DNA of 64,000 bases, from contig JAICTZ010000008.1 in NCBI GenBank assembly GCA_025936115.1, forward strand, positions 178,322 through 242,321. The letters run 5' to 3'. This DNA is from Polyangiaceae bacterium. Lineage in GTDB: Bacteria > Myxococcota_A > Polyangia > Polyangiales > Polyangiaceae. Made by a program: the position numbers and the translations under genes. Below the pieces are notes generated by a model. It was not told the origin of the DNA. It searched no databases and worked only from the letters and a program-made list of their open reading frames with translations. How positions within the stretch are numbered: position 1 is the stretch's first letter; each line of letters begins with the position of its first letter. Positions 29,114 to 39,700 of this stretch are shown piece after piece.

Positions 29114-29803
29114 TCAGGCCCGCTGCATGCTCGTGAGCCGGCCCTGGTTCAGCTCGAGCACGCGCACGCCGAGGCGCGCGATCACTTCGGGATCGGTCGT
29201 CGTCAGCACGAGCGTGATGCGGCGCTCGTCACGGAGCCGCACGAGGAGATCGAGCACGATTTGGCGCGTCGCTTCGTCGAGGCCCTGGTCGGGATCGTCG
29301 AGGAAGACGAAATTCGGGTCGATGGCGAGCGCACGCGCCAGCGCGACGCGCTGCCGCACGCCGAACGAAAGATATGCGGGCAGCGTGTGGAAATCCGACT
29401 GCGCGACGCGTAGATCGCGCAACGCTTCGCGCCCGCGTTGGGCGACCCCCGCGTCGTCGAGGCCGAGCACGTCGGCGTGATAGCGCAAGGCGAGCAGCAC
29501 GTTGTCGAGCGCCGTCAGGTTCGCGAGCAAGCCCCCGTGCTGGAACACGAAGCCGCGCCGGACACCGTGACGCACGAGCTCGCTCGGCCGCGTCACGCTC
29601 GGCGCCTGGCCGTCGAGCAAGACGCGACCGCTCGTCGCCGGGAGCAGCCCGCCGAGGAGGTAGAGCAGCGTCGATTTGCCAACGCCGTTCTCACCCGTCA
29701 AAAGCAGCGTCTCGCCTGGAGAGACACGCAGGCTCGTCTCGAGCAGCACCCAGATCGTCCCGTAGCGGAACGACGCGTTCTCGAGCACGAGTCCGGATTG
29801 CAC
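29114..29803 (-). CDS. ABC transporter ATP-binding protein, MlaF-like, atypical catalytic residues
   Basis: 229 residues from a GTG at 29803. Walker A is intact at 37-45 (GENGVGKST), with a Q-loop (VFQHGG). The signature is LSFGVRQ at 145-151 (normally LSGGQ-Q), Walker B is FVFLDDPDQGLD with D170 where the catalytic Glu belongs, and the H-loop position 203 is Thr (LTTTD) instead of His. It follows an MlaE-like permease on the same strand, so it should power lipid traffic at the inner membrane. The two substitutions suggest weak or altered ATP hydrolysis. No MlaD-type gene is beside it. Confidence 0.85.
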   Translation of the reverse strand: MQSGLVLENASFRYGTIWVLLETSLRVSPGETLLLTGENGVGKSTLLYLLGGLLPATSGRVLLDGQAPSVTRPSELVRHGVRRGFVFQHGGLLANLTALDNVLLALRYHADVLGLDDAGVAQRGREALRDLRVAQSDFHTLPAYLSFGVRQRVALARALAIDPNFVFLDDPDQGLDEATRQIVLDLLVRLRDERRITLVLTTTDPEVIARLGVRVLELNQGRLTSMQRA

Positions 29804-29859
29804 GGCGCCGGCAAATTAGCCTGAAACGAGGCGCGTCGGGTGACCTCCGCCCGTCGCGG

Positions 29860-30711
29860 CTAACGGAGCGACTGCCCGACCGTCCAGTAGAAGAGCGCCG
29901 TCGCGAGCGTGTTGTACGCGACGCAGCCGAGCAAGCTCCGGACGACGGCGCGGCTCGCCATCTGCGGCACCTCGGTGGGCGAGCTTTTCACCTCGAGTCC
30001 GTAGTGACAGCAGAGCCAGCCGACGATGGCGCCGAGACCCACGCCCTTCACCAAAAATAGCCCGAGATCGTAAATCGTGAGCGCGCCCGAGAGACCGGAT
30101 TGGAAAGCGCCGAGCCCGATGTTGGCGATCACGACGCCCATGAGCGCGGTGCCGGCGAGGGCCGTCGCCGCAAAGTACACCATCAAGACGAGCACGCTCA
30201 CGACCGCCGCGATGAGCCGCGGCAGTACGATGAAGCGCGGCGGATCGATGCCGAGCGAAGTGAGCGCGAGGATCTCGGAGCTTACCTTCATGTTGCCCAG
30301 CTCGGTCGCGATCGCCGTCCCCGAGCGACCCGCGACCACGATGGCCGTGATGAGCGGCGCGAGCTCGCGCAAGACGACCGCGATCATCACCTTGCCGATC
30401 AGCGCCGAGTCGGCCGCGGGCACCATCAGCTCCGTCTGGATCACGATCGTCGCCCCGAGCAAGACGCTCACGGTGCCGATGAGCGGGACGGCCTCGAAGC
30501 CCGTGTAGAAGATCTGCATCAAGAGCACGCGCCGGATGACGCGCCGCGCGGCGACGCCCGGCGTGCGCACGGCGAGCACGGCCGAGCCGAGCGTGCCGAG
30601 GAGCGCCCGCGCGCGCCGGTAGCGCTCGATGGCGTCGCGCCCGAGCCGGCCGACGAAGCGCTGCTCCGGCGTCCTACTGACGCGCGGATCGTAGGGTACG
30701 GTCGAGCGCAT
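29860..30711 (-). CDS. MlaE-family ABC transporter permease
   Basis: 283 residues with five or six hydrophobic helices and the MlaE signature region: YTGFEAVPLIGTVSVLLGAT, then RELAPLITAIVVAGRSGTAI and ATELGNMKVSSEILAL, which is nearly diagnostic for MlaE/YrbE. These permeases work with an MlaF ATPase and an MCE (MlaD) protein to move phospholipids between membranes. It lies 18 bp downstream of the giant TPR gene and 56 bp upstream of the MlaF-like gene, so one transcript is likely. Confidence 0.92.
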   Translation of the reverse strand: MRSTVPYDPRVSRTPEQRFVGRLGRDAIERYRRARALLGTLGSAVLAVRTPGVAARRVIRRVLLMQIFYTGFEAVPLIGTVSVLLGATIVIQTELMVPAADSALIGKVMIAVVLRELAPLITAIVVAGRSGTAIATELGNMKVSSEILALTSLGIDPPRFIVLPRLIAAVVSVLVLMVYFAATALAGTALMGVVIANIGLGAFQSGLSGALTIYDLGLFLVKGVGLGAIVGWLCCHYGLEVKSSPTEVPQMASRAVVRSLLGCVAYNTLATALFYWTVGQSLR

Positions 30712-30729
30712 CTGCTCGCGCCCGGGAAA

Positions 30730-33700
30730 TCATGCCTTGAGCGCGCTGAGCTTGGTTTTTGCTTCGGCGAGCGTGGCGTCCGTCTGGAGCGCGCGCTCGT
30801 ACATCTGGATGGCCTTCGGCTTTTCGCCGAGCTTGTCGTGAATGTCGCCGAGCCGGACGAAGACGAGCCCCTTTTTGATGGGACCCGCGTCGTCGAGCTT
30901 CTGGAGCAAGAGCGCGCGGTACATCTGCTGGGCCTTCTTGAGGTCGCCCACGTTGAGCGCGACTTCCCCGAGCAGCGCGAGCACGGAGATGTTGCCGGGC
31001 TCGATGCGGAAGGCCTTGTCGAGCTCCTCGAGCGCGCGCTGTCCCTCGCCGTCGGCGAGGTAAGCGCTCGCGAGACGGCGATGGATCTCGGCGAGCTCCT
31101 TGGTGCGCTTGGCGCCGTAGCTCTGCACGATCTTCTCGAGCACCTGCGCCGCCGCCTTGCCGCGACCGGACGCGTTGTACTCGTCGCACAGGGCGAGCAA
31201 GAGCTCGCGGTCGTCGGGTTTGATCTGTGAGGCGCGATCGAGCAGCGCCGCCGCGGCCGCGTGGTCACCGCGACGCTCAGCCTGGATCTGCGCGGCCTGC
31301 CGCAAGAGCTTGACCTGCGCGTCGGCGCCGGTCGTGAGCTCGGCGTCGCGCGCGATGAGCCCCGCGAGCTTGTCCCAGGCGTTCGTGCTCTCGTAGAGCT
31401 TGCGCAGCCGTTCGCGCACGTCGGCGTTGCGCTCCTCGGCCACGAGGCCGCGCTCGAGCGCGAGCGCTGCCCGCTCCTTCGAGCCGAGCTGCTCCTCGAC
31501 GTCGGCGAGCGAAAGCGCGAGCCGCACGGCTTCGGCGCCGTTACTCGTGGCGAGCAATTTATCGAGCGCGCTCGCCGCCTGGTCGAGCTTGCCTTCGCTC
31601 GCCGAGAGCCGCGCGACGCACTCGAGCGCGCCGCGGTGCCCGGGGTCGCGCTCGAGCACGCTCTGGTAGGTCTCGATCGCGCGCGCGCGGTCGTTCAGGC
31701 GCGTCTCGTAGATTTCACCGAGCCGCACCTGGAAGCGCAGCTCCGCCTGAGCGTCGCCGCGCGCGCGCGCCGCGTCGATCTGCGACGACAAGAGCTCGGC
31801 GAGCTCCTCGTCGCGCTGCGTCTTTTCGTAGAGCTCGCTCAGGACCACGACGGCGTCGGCGCGCCCAGGCTCGTCTTCGAGCACGGCGCGCACGAGGTCG
31901 ATGGCCGTGTCCGTCGAGCCGAACTTTTCGGCGTTCAGATGCGCGAGCTCGAGCCGGAGCTCGCTCCGCTTTTCCGCGCTGTCGCTGAGATCGATCAGCC
32001 GTTCGAGCAGGCGGCCGAGCTCCTGCAGCCGCTCGGCCGACGCGAGCAACGTGCGGAGCGCGCCCGCGGCGTCGAGGTCGCTCGGATCGTCTTCGAAGAT
32101 TTGCTCGAAGAGCTCGATCGCGCGCTCGCGATCGGAGAGCTTGTCGCGCGCCGTGACCGCCGCTTGGCGGCGCAGCCTGCGTACCTCGCTGGCGTCGCTC
32201 TCGACCTCGGCCTGGCGCACGAAAAGAGCGAATGCTTCCTTGTAGTTACCCGAGGCTTCCGACAACGTTGCGAGCTCGGACAGCGCCCAGCGATTCATGT
32301 CGTCCTGCTCGAGCAGCTCGCGCAAGAGCGCCTCGGCGAGCTGACGATCGCCGATGCCTTCGGCGAGCACCTTGGCCTGCCGGTAGAACTCGGCGCGCCG
32401 ATCCTCGTCGGGCGTGAGCTTGGCGCGGCGGCGCAGCGTTTCGACGAGGTCTCGCGCGCGCCCGGAGCCCCGCTGCAGATCCTCGAGCTGCTCGAGGATC
32501 TCGTCGTTTACCGGATCGAACTCGAGCCCGCGCACGAGCGCCGCTTCGGCCCCCACTGGATCGCCGGCGCGATCGCGCAGCCAGCGCGCGAGCCTGAGCG
32601 AGAGCGAGCAGGCGAGCTCCGGCGCGATGCCGTCGCGGTGTTCTTCGATCGCGCGCTGGAGCGCGCTCGCCGCGTTCGCGAACCCGCCCGTGACGGTCGC
32701 GAGCCGCTCGATTTCTTCGAGCAGCATCGGGTCGCCCGGCGTTTCGGCTAGGCCCTGCTCGAGCACGCGCTGACCGCGTGCCGGATCGCGCGACTCCTGC
32801 TCGAGTACTTGCGCGAGCCGCAAGCGCATCTCCGTGCGGGCCTCCGCTCCCTCGGCGAATTCGACGCGTTTCTCGTAGAGGCCGGCGAGCTTGTCGGTGT
32901 CGTTTTGAGCCCGATACACGCCTTCGAGGATTTCGGCGGCTTCGTCGAAGAGATCGGGCTGCTGCGCGAGCTTTTCGAGGAGTCCCACCGCGCCCGGGTG
33001 GGCGTGCACGCGCTCGAGCGCCGAACGCAGCGAGCCGAGCGCACGCGCCGAGTCGCCCAGGTGATCGACCTGAAGCTCCGCCAGACGATGGAAGAGCCCG
33101 GCTTGGAGCTCGGCTGCGAACTCGACGCCGACACGGCGTTCGAGAATGTCGGCGACCTTGTCGAGCTCGTTCGTCCCGACGTAGAGACGATCGAGCGCGG
33201 CGAGCAGCTCTGGTTGATCGCCCGCTTGTTCGACGGCCTTTTCGTAGGCAGTGATCGCGCGCTTCTTGTCCCCGAGGCGCTCCTCGGCGACCTGGCCCAG
33301 CCGAACGTAGAGCTCGCGCGAGATCTCGGGTTCGAACGTCGTGACGGCGCGTTCCGAGAGGGCGTCGGCATAGCGCTGCCAGCTGCCGCCCGCCTCCGCG
33401 AGGCGCGCGATCTCGGCGTGCAAATCTTCGGCCTCGGGCCGCTCGGTGAGCGCGCGCAGGAGCACGGTTTCGGCCTCGGCCGGCCTGCCGAGCTTGCCCT
33501 CGAGGACTTCGGCGATGGCCCACAGGGTCTGCGTTCGCTCCATCGCCTCCGACTCCGCCGAGAGGCGAAGCTCGAGCACCGCGACGAGCTTTTCCCAGCG
33601 CTCCGTCTGGCGCAGCACGGGCACGAGGATCTCGGCCGTACGATGGCGCAAGGACTCGTTGCTCTCGCCGAGCGCCACCGCCCGTTCGACGGCTTCGTTG

Positions 33701-36700
33701 TCGCTCGGATCTTGCTCGAGCGCCTGGCGATACTCCTCGAGCGCGTCCTCCTGGCTCGAGAGCTTGTCGGCCAGCACCTGGCCCATCGACTTGTGCAGAG
33801 CGGCGCGCTCGGCAGCCGTCGCCGCGAGCCCCACCTGCGTGCGCAAATTGTCGAGCAGCTCCGACCACATCCCTTCGGCGCGGTAGAGGCCGTCGAGCGC
33901 CGCGAGCACCTCGGTGTCGCCCGGCTTGCTGCCGAGCGCCCGCACGAGCGCCTCGATCGCGCGCTGCCGATCGCCGAGCTTGCCCTCGTACACTTTGGCC
34001 GCGGCGACGAGCAGGCCGTACTTGAGCTCGGCGTCGTCGTCGCCGCTCAGCTCGACACGCCGCTCGTAGAGCTCGACGAGCCGCGCGGGGTGATTTTCGG
34101 CCTCGTAGAGCTCGATCAGACAATCGACGGTGAACGCGCTCGTCGGATCGAGCTCGCTCGCGCGCGAGTAGGCGACGATAGCGCCCGCTCGGTCGTCGAG
34201 CAGATCGCGCTTCACCTCGCCAACGCGCCGCAAGAGCGAGGCGCGCTCCTCGTCGCCGAAGACGGCTTCGGCCTTGGCGGAGAGCACGCTCACGAGCGCC
34301 GGCCAGTCGCTGAGCAGCGTCGCGAGCCGCTCCATGGCGTCGAGCGTGCTCGTGTCGGACGGGTCGGCCGCGTAGAGCTGGTCGTAGGCCCAGAGGGCGC
34401 GACGCGGATCGTCGCGCTCCTTGTCGTGAACGCGCGCGAGCACCGCGAAATACTCGCGCACGCTGCCGAGCCTCGGGTGTTCGGCGAGGATCTCCTCGTA
34501 CGTCGTCGCGAGCTCGTCCCAGGCCTTGGTCTCGGCGGACAGACGCTCGTACTCGGCGCGCACGTCGCCGTCGTCCGGATCGAGCCTGAGCGCCGTGCCG
34601 TTGGCGCGGCGCGCGCGTTTCTTGTCGCTACCGCGCTTTTCCCAGAGCTCGGCGGTTTCGCGCAGCACCGTCACCTTTTCGCTGCCGTGCGCGAGCGCAA
34701 AGCGATCCTCGTTCAGTTGCACGAGCTTTCGCCAATCGTCGGCGGCCTGGTAGAGCGGCCGCAGAATCTCGACGACACGCTCCTTCAAGCCGTCCGTCTG
34801 TCGTAGCGCGTCGAGCTCGGCGATTGCTTCGGGATGCCGCGGATCGGCGCGCACGATCTCTTCGAGTTGATCGACGGCGCGCTCGGTCTGACCGAGCTTC
34901 AAATGCAGGCGGGCGAGCGCCAAGCGGAACACGGCGCCCTGCTCCGGACGCTCGGCGAGCTCGGCGCGACGCAAATAGAGCTCGGCGAGATCGTCCCAGC
35001 GCTCGCGTTCCCGATAGAGCTCGACGAGCGCGTCGAGCGCGAGCGTGTCGCGCTCCTCGACCTCGAGCGCCGCCCGGTACGTGTCGATCGAGGCGTCGAG
35101 CCGACCGAGCTCGCGCCGCTCGAGCCCGGCGATCGTGTGCAAGAGCGCGACCCGTTCCGAGGGCTCGAAACGATGCTCGAGCGCCTGACGGTGGAGCTTC
35201 ACGCGCTCCTCGTGCAAGCCCTCGCGCACGAGGATCTTGTCGATGGCCTCGAAGAGCGCCTTGTTGTCGGGTTCGAAATCGAGCGCGCGCCGGTAGAACG
35301 CAAGCGCGCGCATCGGCTGTCCGATGTGGTCGAAGAGCTCACCCGTGCGGCGCGCGAGCTTGGCGGTCGTCCCGTCGTCGCCGGTCGTCTGCTCGAGCTC
35401 GCCCGCGTAGATCTCGGCGAGCCGCTGTTCGGCGCCCGCCACGCGCGCGAGCCGCTCGAGCTCGCTCATCGCCTTCGCATCCGAGAGATCCTCGTGGAAG
35501 AGCTTGGCGGTCGTCTCGAGCGCGCTCTTGTAGTCCTCCTGCTGCTCCTCGTAGAGGTGCGCGAGGCGCGTCAGCAGATCGCGGCGAGAGTCGGGATCGG
35601 AAGCGACCTCGAGCCGCGCCTCGAGCACGCCGCGCACCTTCGGCCATTCGGCGCGGGTGAGGTAAACGGGTTCGAGCAGCTCCGCCGCGCGGCCGCGATG
35701 CTCGGCGTTCGACGATTCCGCCAGCAGGCGCTCGAGCTCGGCGATGGCGCCTTCGTGCCGGCGATCGGCGCCGAGCGCCTGTTCGAGCTCTTCGAACGCG
35801 CGCTCGGCGTCGCGCAGGCGTCGTGACGCGACGCTCGCGATTTTCACGCGCAAATTGCCTACGTCACCGCGCCGCGCGTCCACCTGACGTTCGTAGAGCG
35901 CAAGCAAATCCGGCCAGCGTTCCGTGCTCGTGTAGAGGCCCTCGAGCGCGTCGAGCGCGGCGTCCTCGAGTCCGAGCTCGAGAATCGACTCGTACACGGC
36001 GATCGCGCGTTGCTGATCGGAAAGAACGTCGGAGAGCAGCTTCGCGCGGCGATAGAGTAACCGCTTGCGCTCGGCGTCGCTCGGCGCCACTTCGGCGCGC
36101 CGCTCGAGGATCTCGAGCAGGTGCGGCGCGTCGCCGCTCTCCTCGTACAGCGCTTCCAGCGCTTCGAGCGCTTGCGGCTCGTCGGCGCGGAGCTCGAGTG
36201 CCTTGTTGTAGTATTCGCGCGCGAGCGCCGTGTCGCGCAGCTCCTGCCGCGCGATGCTCGCGATCTTCAGCATCACGGCCAACTGGAGCTCGCCGTCGAA
36301 GATGCCGCTCACGACGTCGGTCAAGAGCTTCACGTAGTCGGCCTGACGCCCCGTGGCGCCCGCGAGCCGCTCGAGGTTTCGGAACCAACTCTCGAGATCG
36401 ACGTGACCCACGGCGATGCGCACCGCGCGTTGGGCGTAGCCGAAGGCGCGATTGGCGTCACCGAGCGGCCCGCTCGCCACCTTCATGGCGGCTTCGAGGC
36501 CGTTGATCTTCTCGATCGGATCGTCGGTCGCGTCGACGTCGATTTCGAGCAAGGAGGCGAGCTTTTCGTGTTCGCCCTCGGCTTCGTACAGTGGCTTGAG
36601 GATGTGCGCGACCTCACGCCGGATGCCCGCGTCGGGCGAGACGAGCAGGGACTCGAGCGCGGCGCGGCTCGGCCCGTGCCGCGTGTCGAGCGCGAGCGCG

Positions 36701-39700
36701 CGCCGGTACACCTCGATCGCCGCGACGACGTCGCCACGACGGCTTCGCTCGAGCTCACCGAGCCGCGCGTAGAGGTCGAGCCGTACGAAGTCGCTGTCGG
36801 CGACCTCGAGGTGACGCGTGTACGTCTCGGCCAAGTTGTCCCAGCTCTCCGCGGCCGCGAACAGCGCCTCGAGCGCCTCGAGCGCGGGCCCGCTCGGCCC
36901 GAATTCGTCGATCAGCGTCTGGTACTCGTCGATCGCTTCGGGACCTGCGTCGAGGCGCTTCCAGAGCACCTCGGCCGAGCGCGAGAGCAGGTTACGACGC
37001 GTGTCCGGATCGTTCGACAGATCGCGGCGCCGGCGCAGCACCTCGACGAGCTCGCGGTAGCGCCCTGTCGTCTGATACAGCCGATCGAGCGCCGAAAGCG
37101 CGAGATCGTCGTCGGGGACGTCGTCGAGCCGCGAACGCCACGCAGCGATGGCACCATTCGCGTCGCCGAGCAGGGTCTCGCTGAGCTCGCCGAGCCGCGC
37201 GAGCAGCTCGCCGCGCACGCTCGCGCTGTCTTCGAGACGGATCTCGATCGCCAGCATCTCCGCGAGGCGCTGGTTGTCCCCGACCGCGACGTAGAGACGT
37301 TCGAGGGAACGCGCCGCGGGCAAGGACAACCGTGGATCGTTCGGATCGAGCTCGAGCACGCGGCGGTACACGGCCTCCGCGCGCGCACGATCACCGAGTC
37401 GCTCTTCGTAGAGCACGGCGACGCGCGTCAGGATCTCGCCTTTCAAATTGACGGCCGACGTGGCCTCGGCCGCCTGCGTCAGCACGTCCGCCACGCGCGC
37501 GTAAGCGTCGAGCCGCGAACCGATCTCGACCAAGCGATCGCGCGCGTCGCCGTCGCTCGGATCGAGTGGGACGAGCCGCGCGTAAGCGTCGAGCGCGGCC
37601 GAGTCGTCGCGCAAGCGCTCGTTGCGCAGGACCGCGATGCGGCGCAATAGCTCGCGCGTTTCGTCGGGCGTGGCTTCCGCGTCGGCGTCGAGCCGCGTCG
37701 CGAGCACGCGCGCCAGATCGCGTACCTCGTCGCGCGTCTCGTACACGACCTCGAGGATGCGTGCCGCGCGCACGCGCAGCGTGCCGATCTCGAGCAGCCG
37801 CTCGGCGAGTTTCTTGGCGTCGGGGTCGTTGACCCGCTCGCGCAGCACGTCTTCGACGTGCGCGATGGCGCGCTCGGGCTGGTGCAGATCGAGCTGGAGC
37901 CGCGAGAGGCGGAGCTTCAGATCGAGCGACTCCTCGCCGACGGCCGTTTCGAGCCGGCGCTCGAGCAGCCCGGCGAGCTCGCTGTCCTTGCCCGCGCGCG
38001 TGTAGAGCCGGTCGAGCGCGCGCACGGCCGTCTCGTGATACGGGTCGATGGCGAGGATGCGCTCGTAGTGGCGCATGGCCTTCACCGGATCCTCGATGAT
38101 CTCCTCGCAAACGAGCGCGACCTCGGCGAGCATCTCGACCCGGCGCACGGGGTCTTCGCTCGCTTCGACGGCGCGATCGTAGAGGCCTTCGAGCTCGGGC
38201 CAACGCTCGGCCGCCGTGAGGATGTCCTTGAGCCGGCGGAAGGCGGCTTCGTTGCTCGGGCGGCGCGCGAGTACGCGCTCCAGGTACGGCGTGGCGCCCA
38301 TGGGGTCGCCGAGCTTGTCCTCGTGCCAGTGCGAGGCGCGCTCGGCGAGCTCGACCTCGACCTCGGGCGACAAGTTGCCGCGCAGAACGTCGCGATACAC
38401 CTCCGCCAAATCCGTCGGGCGCCCGGCTTCCGTCGCGAGCAGCTCGGCGCGTTCCCACAGCGCGAGCTCGGACGGCGACTCGCGCAGCGCGCCGAGCATC
38501 ACGTCGAGCGCCTTGCCGAACGAGCCGAGCTTCTTTTCGTGGACCTCGGCGAGGCGGAGCTCGAGCGGCAGGCGCGCCTCGGCGCCGCTCGTTTCGTCGA
38601 GCAGGATCGCCAGCGTTCGTGCCTCGCTGCGGCCGTCACCCGTATCGGCGTAGCGCTCGGCGAGCACTTGCGCGGCGCGCGCGCGAGTCGTCTTCTGCGC
38701 GAGCAGACTCTCGAGCACGCCGATCCCCCGCGCGCTCGAGCTCGGGTACCTGAGCGCCTCCTCGGCCGAGGCGAGCGCGTCGAGCGGTCGCGAAAGCTTG
38801 CCGAGATAGAGCTCGGCGAGCGCCACCTGACTGTCGGCGCGATCCTCCCCCGTGAGCTGCTCACGCCGCTCCTCCATCGCTCGTGCCGCGCCGGCGGCAT
38901 CGTCCTCTGCGAGCAACAGGCGAGCGAGCGTGACGAGCGCCTCGGCGTCGCCGGGCGCGAGCTCGAGCTGGCGGCGGTACAGCGCGACGGCGCGCTCGGG
39001 CGCGTCGAACACCTCTTCCTCGAGCACGGCCCATTCGCGCAAGAGCGCGAGTTGCGCCGGCTGGTCCGCGGCGCTCTTCACGCGCAGATCGAACAGCGTG
39101 CGGAGCTCGTCACGCCGATCGAGCTGGCGCAAAATTTTGTCGAGCGCGAGCGCGGCTTCGGCGTCGGCGGGGTCGCGTTCGAGCAGCGCTTGATACGTCT
39201 TGATCGCGTCGTCGGGGCGCGCGAGCTCTTCGGCGAGTACACGCGCGAGCTTGAGCTCGAGTACGCGCCTGAGCTCACCGCCGGGCGCCGGCGCGGCAGT
39301 GACCTGGCTCGGCGGTTCGTCTGCGGGAAATGCTCCGCGCTTCTTCTTCCGCCGCTTGTTGGCCGCGGGCGCCTCGGCGGACGTCGTCGTCGCTGCGGGG
39401 GAGCTTCCGAGCGTCGCAAGCCGTGCTTCGAGCGCCTCGACGAAACTCTCCCAGCTGCCGGCGGCGCGCGAAGCGTCTTCGAGGATATCGAGCGCGACGG
39501 GGCTGTCGGGCGCAAGCTCGTAGGCGCGGCGCGCGTAAGTCGCCGCCGCGCGCCGATCGGACAGCTGTTTGCCCGAAATCTCGACCAGGCGCGCCAAGAG
39601 CTCGAGCTTTTCCTCGACCGTCGCCGCGCGCTCGACGAGCTGCTCGTAGAGCGCGGGCAAGCGGCCCCATTTCTCGTCCTTTTCGTAGAGCGGGATCAGC

